DNA from: Streptomyces atroolivaceus
GTDB taxonomy: Bacteria; Actinomycetota; Actinomycetes; Streptomycetales; Streptomycetaceae
Length of the DNA stretch: 64,000 bases
Direction: 5' to 3'
Assembly (NCBI RefSeq): GCF_000717025.1
Contig: NZ_JNXG01000002.1
Coordinates: 1,255,438-1,319,437 of the forward strand
Of this stretch, positions 27,540 to 36,329 are shown in pieces. Position 1 is the stretch's first letter; the number at the start of each line of letters is the position of its first letter. Both the position numbers and the translations under genes were made by a program. The notes below the pieces were generated by a model. The model did no database searches and was not told where the DNA came from. It saw nothing but the letters and a program-made list of their open reading frames with translations.

Positions 27540-30536
27540 TCAAGTGGGGCCACCCGCAGTGCTGTTCAGCGCGGCCGGAAGGTCACCCCTCCGTCGTATG
27601 CCGAGTTTGCGGTAGGTACTGGTGAGATGGGTTTCCACGGTACGCCGTGCCAGGTGCAGCAGTTCGGAGATCTCGGCGTTCGTCCGGCCGTCGGCGGCGA
27701 GCGTGGCGATGCGGAGTTCGCCCGCGGTCAGAGAGTCACGGCCCGTGAGTGAGGTGTTCCCGCGGCGGGCGCCGCTGGCGCGCAGCGCCAGTTCCGCGCT
27801 GCCGGACAGCCGGACCGCGCCCAGTCGTTCGGCCGCCGTCGCGGCCTCCCTGAGCAGCGGTCGTGCACTGCGCGGCTGTCCGGCTGCCGTGAGCTGGACG
27901 CCGTGGGCGATGAGTGCGGGGATCAGCTCGACGTCGAGCGATGTGCCGCGCAGGACGCCCACGGCCTCGGCGGTGAGTTCGAGACCGCGCCCGCCGCCGG
28001 TGGCCGCGCCGAGGACGCGCAGGGCGCGGCCCCGGACCCGGGGCGTGTTCCATACGGCGGCGTACCGGTTCTCCTCCTCGGCGAGCGCGAGGGCCTGTGC
28101 CGGTTCCCCCAGCAGGAGAAGGCATTCGGCGGCGGCCGAGCGCCACGGTGTGACGACAGGGCTCTCCACGTCACGGCCGAGCTGGCGCCTGCCGCACTCC
28201 CGGAAGTCGTCCAGGGCGCCCGCGGGATCGCCGGCCGACGCACGCAGGACGCCACGCGCGTAGAGGAATCGATTCTGCTCCCAACCGTCCTGCGTTTCCT
28301 TGACATTGACACCGGCGATGAGCCGTTCGGCCTCGGCGGAGCGGCCGCACTCGACGAGTGCGATGACGCGGTGGGCCAGGAAGTTGCTCGCACCCGTGCG
28401 GGGCGAGTCGCCCGGAGCCCGGAGCCTGTCGGCGGTCTCCTCCAGCACCCACCCGTAACGGCCGCGTGCGGCAGCGGTGTCCACCCGCGTGTTGAGCAGC
28501 GACCGGTGGACGGGGTGCAGCGGCGACAGCCAGTGCTCGGACAGCGCGGTCCTGATGATTCGTTCGGCGTCGTCCGACGCGTCGGCCCACTGCGCCACGG
28601 CGGCGGCCGTACTCAGCAGGTAGGGCACCAGAAGCGGATCCTCCGGGGAGGCCAGCAGCCGCCGGACCTGCCGCATGGCGGACTCGGCGGACAGCAGCCC
28701 GGCCGTCGCCTCGTACCGGATCAGCAGGGCACGCAGGGCCGGGCTGATCCATTCCGGGGAGCGCTCGGCACGCTCGCGCAGCCGGGTGTAGACGGCCCGC
28801 CGGATCTCGGGGTCGTGGTCGGAGAAGAAGGCCGACGCCGTCTCGATCGTACGGGCGAGGACGGGTTCGCCGTCCAGGGCGCCCAGATCGCGCATGACGT
28901 CGAGCGCGGCGTGCGGCTTGCCCCGGTGGGCCAGGACGTTGCCCAGGTTGACCGCGGCCAGTACCCGGTCCCTGGGCTGTTCCTGGAGGTGCAGCGCCTC
29001 GGCCAGCCGGGGTATGCCGCCGGTCCGCAGGGTGGCGAACTCCAGTTCGCCGAGCTCCGTGAGCACCGCGGCCCGGCGCTCGCGCGGCATCGGTTCGTCC
29101 AGCGCTCGGCGCAGATAGTGTGCGGCGGCGCCGGTCCTGCCCGCCCTGGACGCGTCGGCTGCCGCGTCCAGGAGGTCCTCGGCGAAGCGCGCCGGGCCGC
29201 CTGGGGCGGTGTGCAGCAGATGCCCGGCCACCGCTTCGACACCGTCCCCCCGGCGTCGGCGCAGCTCGGCCGCGCGGAGGTGCAGGGCCTGCCGTTGCGA
29301 GCGGGGCCAGCCGTCGAGGACCGCTCCGCGCAGCAGAGGGTGCGCGAAGCGCGGGACGCCGGTGCCAGGGGTCCGGCGCAGGAGGCCGAGCCGGAGCATC
29401 GCGGCGATCCAGCCGCTCACGCGTTCGGGGTCGGCACGGGTGAGTTCGGAGAGGAAGTCGCCGAAATCGTCGCCGAGGTCGTGGCCCGGGCAGAGGGCGC
29501 CGTGCACGGCGTCCCCAGGGCGCGCACCGGGCGACCCGGGACCGCCTGGGGATGCGTCTCCCCCTTCCTCCTCGTCCTTCCTCCCCTCGCAGTACCGCGC
29601 CGAGTCCTCCAGTTCGGCGAGTGCGCGGGCCACCGTGGTGCTCTCGGGGCCGGTGCTGCTCAGCCACCACGAGACCGCTGCCACGAACGCCCCCGGGTAC
29701 AGCTCGGCGCAGTTCTCGGGCAGCCCTGGCTCCGGGCAGCCGTCGTCCGCTCCACCGGCACGGCCGCCGTGCGGGAAGACCGCCCGAAGATCGTCGAGCA
29801 GCGCGCGCAGCAGCAGCGGGTTGCCCGCCCCCGCCCGTACGCAGCCGTCAACCCAGGTGTCGCTGGTGTCCGGGCCCAGGACACCGCGTACCAGCTCCTC
29901 GGCGGCGGGACGGCTCAGCGGGGCCACGGCGTGCATCCTGACCACGCCGGGGGGCAGGGAGTACGCGAGGCCCGGTGCCGGTGGGGCGATGTCGTACTGC
30001 CCGCGCTCGGTCACCACCATCAGGACCGGCATCCCGGTCAGCTGCCGGGCGCTCTCGGCCAGCCAGCGACGGGAGGCCTGGTCGGCGAGGTGCGCGTCGT
30101 CGACGGCGACCAGCACGGGCGACTCGGCCGCGTACTCGCCCAGCAGCCGCCACAGGCGGGACGGGTGGCGGACGTGGTGCGGGCTCCTCGGGGTGGGGAC
30201 CTGGAGGCCGGCGGGACGACGGGGCGGGCCGAAGAGCTGGGTGACGAGGGCGAGGGGGATGCCGGAGCTCTCGGCGGAGGCATGGGCCCGCAGGACCCGC
30301 ATGCCGAGGCCCGCGCCCAGTCCGGCGGCGGCCTCCAGCAGCGCGCTGCGGCCCGTACCCGTGGGCGCGCGGAACAGGACCAGCCGGCCGGATCCGCCCA
30401 TGGCCCGGTCGGCCTCCGCTGCCAGCAGCTCCAGCGCGGACTCGCGTTCGAGCAGTCCGGCGGAGGCGGGGTTGAGGGCCGATGGCGGGGCCGTGACCGG
30501 TGGACGGGGCCGTGGCTGACCCGATAACGCCCTCAT
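27540..30536 (-). CDS. Large ATP-binding LuxR-family regulator (LAL type)
   Basis: The 998-residue protein has an N-terminal AAA-type NTPase domain (Walker A FRAPTGTGRSALLEAAAG at about 55-72, Walker B-like SPVLVAVDDAHLAD at about 137), a long helical-repeat middle, and a C-terminal LuxR/GerE helix-turn-helix (last 70 residues: LTAGELRIATLAADGRTNAEI, then VETHLTSTYRKLGI). The ATG at 30536 has GGAGGG about eight bases upstream; an open frame extends further upstream but crosses the divergent promoter region. LAL regulators activate specific gene clusters in response to unknown ligands bound by the central region. It is divergent from a second LuxR gene, both just upstream of the CIS structural genes, suggesting control of that locus. 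Confidence 0.85.
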   Translation of the reverse strand: MRALSGQPRPRPPVTAPPSALNPASAGLLERESALELLAAEADRAMGGSGRLVLFRAPTGTGRSALLEAAAGLGAGLGMRVLRAHASAESSGIPLALVTQLFGPPRRPAGLQVPTPRSPHHVRHPSRLWRLLGEYAAESPVLVAVDDAHLADQASRRWLAESARQLTGMPVLMVVTERGQYDIAPPAPGLAYSLPPGVVRMHAVAPLSRPAAEELVRGVLGPDTSDTWVDGCVRAGAGNPLLLRALLDDLRAVFPHGGRAGGADDGCPEPGLPENCAELYPGAFVAAVSWWLSSTGPESTTVARALAELEDSARYCEGRKDEEEGGDASPGGPGSPGARPGDAVHGALCPGHDLGDDFGDFLSELTRADPERVSGWIAAMLRLGLLRRTPGTGVPRFAHPLLRGAVLDGWPRSQRQALHLRAAELRRRRGDGVEAVAGHLLHTAPGGPARFAEDLLDAAADASRAGRTGAAAHYLRRALDEPMPRERRAAVLTELGELEFATLRTGGIPRLAEALHLQEQPRDRVLAAVNLGNVLAHRGKPHAALDVMRDLGALDGEPVLARTIETASAFFSDHDPEIRRAVYTRLRERAERSPEWISPALRALLIRYEATAGLLSAESAMRQVRRLLASPEDPLLVPYLLSTAAAVAQWADASDDAERIIRTALSEHWLSPLHPVHRSLLNTRVDTAAARGRYGWVLEETADRLRAPGDSPRTGASNFLAHRVIALVECGRSAEAERLIAGVNVKETQDGWEQNRFLYARGVLRASAGDPAGALDDFRECGRRQLGRDVESPVVTPWRSAAAECLLLLGEPAQALALAEEENRYAAVWNTPRVRGRALRVLGAATGGGRGLELTAEAVGVLRGTSLDVELIPALIAHGVQLTAAGQPRSARPLLREAATAAERLGAVRLSGSAELALRASGARRGNTSLTGRDSLTAGELRIATLAADGRTNAEISELLHLARRTVETHLTSTYRKLGIRRRGDLPAALNSTAGGPT

Positions 30537-30665
30537 AAGGACTTCCCTCCGATCTCGTGGTCGGTCTCGTGGTGGGCCACGTTGTGGCCGTCCTTTCGGC
30601 GAAGGAAGGATGGGAGGAGCAGGAACGCTTCGTTCCGATGAGGCAAGACGCGAGGACGTACAGGC

Positions 30666-31304
30666 ATGGTTGGTCGGCTCCCGGTCAGAATCCCCGTGGA
30701 GGTCCACGCGTCGGACCCGCTGTCCCTGGACGGAGCGGTCAGCCAGCTCCGCCGGCACTCCGAGGTGGAACTGATCGACGAGGGCGCGGGCCGGCCGGGC
30801 ACGGTCGCGGTCCTGCTGGCCGAGGCCCTGGACGAACCCACGCTGTCGCGGCTGAGGCGGCTGACACGCGCCGACGGCACCAGGACCGTCCTCGTCACGA
30901 GCCTGATCCGTGAGGTGGAGCTGCTCCAGGTGATCGAGTACGGCGTCGGCGCGATCGTCTGGCGGCGCGAGGCCACCGGCCACCGCCTTCTCCGGGCGGT
31001 CCTGGCGGCCTCGCGGGGCGACGGAGATCTGCCCTCGGACCTGCTGGGGCGGCTGATGGCCCAGGTCGGCACGTTGCAGCGGGGCGCGGCCGGCGCCTCG
31101 GGCGCCACGGCATCCGGTCTGGCGCCCCGCGAGGTCGACGTACTCCGGCTGGTGGCCGAGGGAATGGATACCGGAGAGATTGCCAGCAAACTGTCGTACT
31201 CCGAACGCACGGTCAAGAACGTCATGCACGGTCTGACGACCCGGCTGCAGCTCCGCAACCGTGCCCACGCCGTGGCATATGCCTTGCGGGAAGGCTACAT
31301 CTGA
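30666..31304 (+). CDS. LuxR-family response-regulator-like transcription factor
   Basis: The 212-residue protein has a receiver-like N-terminal domain (about 1-120: VHASDPLSLDGAVSQLRRH, LVTSLIREVELLQVIEYGVGAIVWR) and a C-terminal LuxR helix-turn-helix (about 145-205: LAPREVDVLRLVAEGMDTGEI, TVKNVMHGLTTRLQL). The receiver fold seems to lack the usual acidic pocket and phospho-acceptor Asp, so it is probably an atypical regulator not controlled by a histidine kinase. It is divergently placed from the LAL regulator with a 129-base shared promoter region and about 280 bases before the first CIS gene in the same direction. Confidence 0.82.
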   Translation: MVGRLPVRIPVEVHASDPLSLDGAVSQLRRHSEVELIDEGAGRPGTVAVLLAEALDEPTLSRLRRLTRADGTRTVLVTSLIREVELLQVIEYGVGAIVWRREATGHRLLRAVLAASRGDGDLPSDLLGRLMAQVGTLQRGAAGASGATASGLAPREVDVLRLVAEGMDTGEIASKLSYSERTVKNVMHGLTTRLQLRNRAHAVAYALREGYI

Positions 31305-31585
31305 CGGTCCGTACGCCGACGCAAGGGCCCGGAGGGCAGGACCGGGGTGACGCGGGGGTAGCGGGACTGCCCCCCGGCCGTCCCCCGTGCGCCTCGCGGG
31401 GCGGGCGGCCTGACGGCGACGATGGACTGGGGCGCTCCGTTCCGAGGCCTGCCCGCGTCGGGCCGGGCCACGGACGGTCCGGCCGGGCGCAGTGACAGGT
31501 TGATACAGGACAGGTCGTTCCGTGGCGGTCCGTTCGGCGACGAGCGGAGCTGTGACAGGCAGCGACGGTGAAGGGCAGGACGACC

Positions 31586-32275
31586 GTGATCCACGAGGTG
31601 GATGACATCCTGAGAGGGCTGCTCACCCGCGGCGCTTTCGCCGGGTCCGACGTCGAGGTCACCTTCGACGCCCCGACGCGCGACTGGGCGGCCCGGCGGA
31701 ACGCCCCGACCATCGACGCGTATCTCTACGACATCCGCGAGGACACCAAGCGGCGTCAGCGCGGCAAGATGTCGCTGCGCGACGAGCAAGGGATCGTCCT
31801 CAAACAGCACCAGCCGCCACGCTGGTTCCGGCTCTCGTACCTCGTCACGGCCTGGACCAAGCGCCCGCAGGACGAACATCGGATGCTCTCCGCCGTACTG
31901 CACACGCTGCTGCCCAAGGAGATCCTCCCCCCGGAGGACCTGACCGGCACACTCGCCGGACTGGGCCTCTCCGTCCCGCTGACCGTCGCGGGGCTGCACA
32001 CCGAGGCGCGCTCACTCGCGGACATCTGGTCCGCGCTCGGCGGTGAACTCAAACCCTCGCTCGACGTGGTGATCACCGCGCCCTTCCTCGCCTACCCCGA
32101 GTACAGGGTCGGTCCGCCCGTCACGGAAGGGCTCGGCGTCCAGGTACGTGGGACGGAGGGCCGGCCCGACGACAGTCCCGTGCGCTACCACAGCGAGGAT
32201 AGCGTCGGCGCCGCCAAGGAGGACTTCGCGCAGAAGCACGGCGCGACAGGAACGCTCCGGGAGCAGCGGAAGTGA
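31586..32275 (+). CDS. cis16: CIS cap/terminator-type protein, DUF4255 (Cis16-like)
   Basis: The 229-residue protein has the DUF4255 layout found in Afp16/Pvc16-like proteins that cap the sheath-tube end: IHEVDDILRGLL at the N-terminus, PTIDAYLYDIRED, and RWFRLSYLVTAWT in the middle. The GTG at 31586 gives the typical family start (M-IHEVD), with AGGA five bases upstream; an in-frame GTG at 31568 would add six residues. Its stop overlaps the next gene's GTG (GTGA). In known systems this protein ends tube/sheath polymerisation. Confidence 0.82.
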   Translation: MIHEVDDILRGLLTRGAFAGSDVEVTFDAPTRDWAARRNAPTIDAYLYDIREDTKRRQRGKMSLRDEQGIVLKQHQPPRWFRLSYLVTAWTKRPQDEHRMLSAVLHTLLPKEILPPEDLTGTLAGLGLSVPLTVAGLHTEARSLADIWSALGGELKPSLDVVITAPFLAYPEYRVGPPVTEGLGVQVRGTEGRPDDSPVRYHSEDSVGAAKEDFAQKHGATGTLREQRK

Positions 32276-34443
32276 GTGACTTCGCCTCCCCGTTGCTCGA
32301 ACGGCTCGCAGATCTGCGCGAGCGGGTGGCCTTCCTCGTCGAGCACCGCAGCGCCACGGACCCGACGGCCACCGACCCGATGCGCGGGATGTACCTGACG
32401 GATGACGCGGTACGGCACCTGCTGTCCCGGAGTACGGAGGGCGCCTCTCCCTCCGGCCGGGTCGAGCCGGACGAGCCGGACGGGTCCGGGGAGCCGGAGA
32501 CCACGGAGGAGCCGGAGACGTCGGAGACGCGGGACACGCCGGAGGAGACCGAGCCCTCCGAGCCGCCCGACGACGACCGTCTCCACTGGCTCGCCCACTG
32601 GCTGGAGCTCAGCCCGCTCGACACCCAGATCCTGCTGATCGCGCTGGCGCCCGACCTGGACCGCACCTTCGAGTCGCTGTACGGCTACCTCAACGACGAC
32701 GTCACACGCCGCCGGGCGACCGTCGCGCTCGCGCTCGACCTGTGCGGGGTGCCCACGCACTCCGCCGCGGGACGGGCCCGGTTCCATCCGGCCGCGCGTC
32801 TGCTCACGCGCGGACTGATCGAGATGGACGATCCCGAACGCCCCTTCCTCAGCCGCTCCTTGCGCGTTCCCGACCGGGTCGTGGCCCACCTGCTCGGCGA
32901 CGACACCCCGGACCCGGCGCTGCTCGGGACCGTACGCCTGCTTCCGTTCCTGCCCGCGGAAGCGGACGCGGAGGACGCGGAGAGCCCGGAGGGTGCGACC
33001 GGCACGGGCGGGGCGGACGGCGTGGACCCGCTGGTACGGAGGCTGGCCGAGCAGCTCTCGGCGCGTCCGCTCACGGTCTACCTGCGTGAGCACCGCGACG
33101 GAGACGGGCTCGCCTTCGCCACCGTGGCCCTGGGCGCGGCCGGTGTCCCGGCCCTGCATCTCGCCCCGGGGAAAAGCACGGTGGCCCACCGTCCCGAGGA
33201 GGACGCGCCGGTGGAACGCACGGCGGGGGAGCGCCTCCCGTACCGGGAACTGCTCCGCGAGGCGAGGCTGACCGGCCGGGCGATCGTGGTGTCCTCGCTG
33301 CCCGAGAGGCCCGAGGAGCTGATCCGGGCGCTCGCGGTGAACGACGTCCCGGTGCTGCTCGCGGACCCGCGCCCGTACGACCCGCAGTGGTGCGACAGGG
33401 GGCGCGACCCCGTCGTGCTGGACGCGCCCCGGCAGCGTGCCGGCGACATCGACGCCTGGCGGGCGGCGCTCGGCGAGGAACCGGAGTTCGACCTGGCGCC
33501 GGTCGTCGCCGCGTACCGGCTCGGGCCCGGCGGGATCGACCGCGCCTCCCGCGCGGCACTGGACCTCGCCGCGTTCGACGGTACGGAGCTGTCCGCCGCA
33601 CATCTGCGGCTCGCGGCCCGGCAGCAGTCCGCGTCCGGTCTCGAACGGCACGCCCGCCGTATCCGGCCCGACGTCGGCTGGAGCGACCTCGTGCTGCCCG
33701 AGGGCCCGCTGGCGCAGCTACGGGAACTGGTCCTCCGGGCCCAGCACCGCGACCGGGTGCTCGGCGACTGGCGGCTGAGCGCGGGCGGCGGGCGCGGGCG
33801 GGGCGTGGTGGGGCTGTTCGCGGGCGACTCCGGCACCGGCAAGACGCTCTCCGCCGAGGTGGTCGCGGGTGCGCTGGGCCTGGATCTCTACGTCGTACAG
33901 CTGCCGTCCGTCGTGGACAAGTACGTCGGTGAGACGGAGAAGAACCTGGAGCGGATCTTCACCGAGGCCGACCGTACGGACGCGGTGCTGCTCTTCGACG
34001 AGGCGGACGCCGTCTTCGGCAAGCGCTCCGAGGTCAGCAGCTCCAACGACCGCCACGCGAACATGGAGAGCGCCTACCTCCTCCAGCGTCTGGAGTCGTT
34101 CGACGGCATCGCCCTGCTGACCACCAACCTGCGCTCGAACATCGACGACGCCTTCACGCGCCGGCTGGACCTGGTGGTCGACTTCCCCTTCCCCGACGAG
34201 AAACAGCGCCTGGCGCTCTGGTGGCACAGCCTCGCCCATGTCCCGTGCGCCGACGACATCGATCCGGCGTCCTGCGCGGCGGACTTCGAGCTGGCGGGCG
34301 GCTCGATCCGCAGCGCGGTCGTCACGGCCGCGTACGCGGCGGCGGGCCGCGGCGACGGCGTGTCGACGGCGGATCTGCTGGCGGGCGCCCAGCGCGAATA
34401 CCGCAAGGCGGGCCGGCTGGTCCTGGACGACGCGTCCTGGTGA
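32272..34443 (+). CDS. cis15: CIS AAA+ ATPase (Cis15-like)
   Basis: The 723-residue protein ends in a classic AAA+ module: Walker A GDSGTGKT (about 518-526), pore-loop region VDKYVGETEKNLERIF, Walker B AVLLFDEADAVFG, and sensor/arginine-finger region FTRRLDLVVDFPFPDE. The N-terminal 450 residues contain a Glu/Pro/Thr-rich linker (about 60-100) and a degenerate ATPase-like region. AAA+ proteins of this type accompany every eCIS locus and are thought to help assembly. It is coupled to the upstream gene by GTGA overlap. Its last 370 bases lie antisense to the C-terminal extension of the convergent gene. Confidence 0.88.
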   Translation: MSDFASPLLERLADLRERVAFLVEHRSATDPTATDPMRGMYLTDDAVRHLLSRSTEGASPSGRVEPDEPDGSGEPETTEEPETSETRDTPEETEPSEPPDDDRLHWLAHWLELSPLDTQILLIALAPDLDRTFESLYGYLNDDVTRRRATVALALDLCGVPTHSAAGRARFHPAARLLTRGLIEMDDPERPFLSRSLRVPDRVVAHLLGDDTPDPALLGTVRLLPFLPAEADAEDAESPEGATGTGGADGVDPLVRRLAEQLSARPLTVYLREHRDGDGLAFATVALGAAGVPALHLAPGKSTVAHRPEEDAPVERTAGERLPYRELLREARLTGRAIVVSSLPERPEELIRALAVNDVPVLLADPRPYDPQWCDRGRDPVVLDAPRQRAGDIDAWRAALGEEPEFDLAPVVAAYRLGPGGIDRASRAALDLAAFDGTELSAAHLRLAARQQSASGLERHARRIRPDVGWSDLVLPEGPLAQLRELVLRAQHRDRVLGDWRLSAGGGRGRGVVGLFAGDSGTGKTLSAEVVAGALGLDLYVVQLPSVVDKYVGETEKNLERIFTEADRTDAVLLFDEADAVFGKRSEVSSSNDRHANMESAYLLQRLESFDGIALLTTNLRSNIDDAFTRRLDLVVDFPFPDEKQRLALWWHSLAHVPCADDIDPASCAADFELAGGSIRSAVVTAAYAAAGRGDGVSTADLLAGAQREYRKAGRLVLDDASW

Positions 34444-35987
34444 GCCGGAAGCGCCGGGGGCCAGTCCTCGGCCGTCACCGTGCCCGGCTCGTCCTGCCCG
34501 TTGATCCAGCCCACCTTCGTCTTGTTGAGCGTCAGCTCGTCGAGGACCCCGGTCTTCTCGGCCGCGAACTGGCCCTGGTACTCCTTGATCCTGTCCATGA
34601 GGCCCTGCGTCGGCTTCTCCTTGAGCTGCACGTGCTTCTGCAGGTAGTCGATGTTGGCCTTCGTGTACTTGACCGTCGTGGCGAGGTCGCCGTCATCGAT
34701 CTCGGCCTGGGTGCCCCAGAGCAGTATGTTCCGCACCCAGGGGACCTCCGGGCTGGACTCGTCCAGACTCAGCGGCACCGTCTTCGCGTCGACGAAGTGC
34801 GACGCCAGGAGCGCGGTCATGGTGGCGCGGCCCAGGTTCCCGAGCCCGTCGCTCTCCGCCAGCGTACTGAAGGATCCGTACGAGGACTTGTTGGACTGCT
34901 GGAAGCACTTCAGCGCCTTCACGGTCGCGGCGTCCAGCTTGCCCACCGTGTGCTCGGCGGTCAGCTTGCAGCCGCCCGCCCCCACGGTCAGCCGTACCTG
35001 TGCGAACTGCACGAAGAGGTTCGGTTCGTCCTCCGACGTGAGGGGGAGCGGGCCCCGCTCGACCTTCTTCTCCTCCTTCTCGGGTTTCTCCTCCTGCCCT
35101 CCTCCGCCGCCCCCGCCGCCGTCCGACCCACCGGGCTCCTCGGAGGACTCGGTGTCCTGAGTGGGCTTCTGGGTGGGCTGCTCCGGCGGTTCCTCCGGAA
35201 GCGCGGTGGCCGCCACCTTCTGGACCTGTTCCTTCGCGAGGGTGCGCACCGGTGCCTTGTAGGTGAACCAGAGCACGAGGCCGGTGATGGTGAGAGCGAG
35301 CAGCAGACTCAGCGTGGTCATCATCCAGAGCGGCAGGAAACTGCGCTGCACGTACGTCCCGTTCACCGCCAGGGGCTCGAACCCCGAACGCCGCACCGAC
35401 AGCTCGTAGGGCCTCTCCTGCTTCTGTCCCGCCCAGGTGATCTGCCGGGGCTTGAGAGTCGCGTCGACGAAGGCGGCGCGGCCGGGTTCGATCTGGACGT
35501 TGGACGGGACGATGTCGTACGAGAGGTCGTCGGTGGACTTGTCGCCGCCGCCGATCGACGCCGTGAGCACGGTGTTGCCGAGGTTGTCGACGGCCAGCTT
35601 GGGCCGGCCCCTGAAGCGTCCCTTGACGGTCTGCGGGACCAGCTCGGCCCGCACCTCCATGAACGTGGTGAAGGTGACGTTCCCCTCGGCGACCGTGGTT
35701 GCCTCGGGGTGCTCGGTGGGCAGGATGCGGACACCGTACGGGTGCGGTCCCGCGGTCGCGTCCGGGGTGCGGGGCGGGGCGAAGGTCAGTTCCACGACTC
35801 CGGTGGTACCTGGAAAGAGCCTGATGGACGGCGGTTCCACCGAGACGTACGGTGCGACGTCGCCGACCGCCTCGAAGCGGTACTCGTCCACGACGTCACC
35901 GGTGTTGCGCAGACGTAGTCGTACGGTGGTGCTGCTGCCCGGGTCGACGGTGGTCGAGGCGGGCTCCAGAGATGTCCAGGTGGTCAC
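34074..35987 (-). CDS. CIS-locus membrane protein with Ig-like and peptidoglycan-binding-like domains (CisA-like)
   Basis: The 637-residue protein has no signal peptide. Residues about 1-210 form two Ig/COG1470-like beta domains (SSTTVRLRLRNTGDVVDEY, VKGRFRGRPKLAVDNLGNTV). A transmembrane helix spans about 217-242 (FLPLWMMTTLSLLLALTITG). An acidic/Gly-rich linker of about 60 residues precedes a peptidoglycan-binding-type helical domain (about 335-400, LDAATVKALKCFQQSN). Similar proteins in Streptomyces CIS loci are annotated as hydrolytic proteins; one, CisA, is reported to link the CIS to the membrane and cell death, and this is a plausible counterpart. Residues after about 514 are encoded antisense to the AAA+ gene and are Arg/Ser/Ala rich with no domain, so the true end may be nearer 34444 if a frameshift is present. 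Confidence 0.72.
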   Translation of the reverse strand: MTTWTSLEPASTTVDPGSSTTVRLRLRNTGDVVDEYRFEAVGDVAPYVSVEPPSIRLFPGTTGVVELTFAPPRTPDATAGPHPYGVRILPTEHPEATTVAEGNVTFTTFMEVRAELVPQTVKGRFRGRPKLAVDNLGNTVLTASIGGGDKSTDDLSYDIVPSNVQIEPGRAAFVDATLKPRQITWAGQKQERPYELSVRRSGFEPLAVNGTYVQRSFLPLWMMTTLSLLLALTITGLVLWFTYKAPVRTLAKEQVQKVAATALPEEPPEQPTQKPTQDTESSEEPGGSDGGGGGGGGQEEKPEKEEKKVERGPLPLTSEDEPNLFVQFAQVRLTVGAGGCKLTAEHTVGKLDAATVKALKCFQQSNKSSYGSFSTLAESDGLGNLGRATMTALLASHFVDAKTVPLSLDESSPEVPWVRNILLWGTQAEIDDGDLATTVKYTKANIDYLQKHVQLKEKPTQGLMDRIKEYQGQFAAEKTGVLDELTLNKTKVGWINGQDEPGTVTAEDWPPALPAHQDASSRTSRPALRYSRWAPASRSAVDTPSPRPAAAYAAVTTALRIEPPASSKSAAQDAGSMSSAHGTWARLCHQSARRCFSSGKGKSTTRSSRRVKASSMFERRLVVSRAMPSNDSRRWRR

Positions 35988-36329
35988 CCGACGGACGCTA
36001 CTGCCCGCGGGAGAGGCGATGTCAGAGGCCGCAGGGTAGTGCCGCTGCCCGAAAGGTAACGCCCGCTGCCCCCGAACCCCCTCGCGTGCGACTCCGCTCG
36101 AGCGGTGCGGGGGCGCGCCCCGCCCGCACTCCAGGGTGCGGCGGCCGGTGCCGCACCGTCACGTCCCACCATGGGCCCTGGTGGCGGGAGACGGCCTCGA
36201 GGTCTTCTCCCCGTGCCCCTGGGGGCAGGTTCGGTGCCCTTGATGAGGCACTGGAGGACGTTTACCCGGTTGTGTCCGAGCCGCGAAGGTGAGTCTGGTC
36301 TTGTATCGGTACCCCGAGGAGAGCAGAGC
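35988..36329. other. Divergent regulatory region between the membrane protein and sheath genes
   Basis: No gene seen in 342 bases. It should hold promoters for both the minus-strand membrane protein and the plus-strand sheath operon. TTGATG (36240-36245) with TACCCG 17 bases later is a weak candidate for the sheath promoter. GAGGAGAG just before 36330 serves as the sheath ribosome site. No clear operator palindrome was found. Confidence 0.4.

Noticed and set aside
30537..31268. Upstream extension of the LAL regulator frame to 1242 codons
   Set aside because: It would run antisense through the divergent LuxR gene and its promoter; ATG 30536 has a good ribosome site and the family N-terminus.
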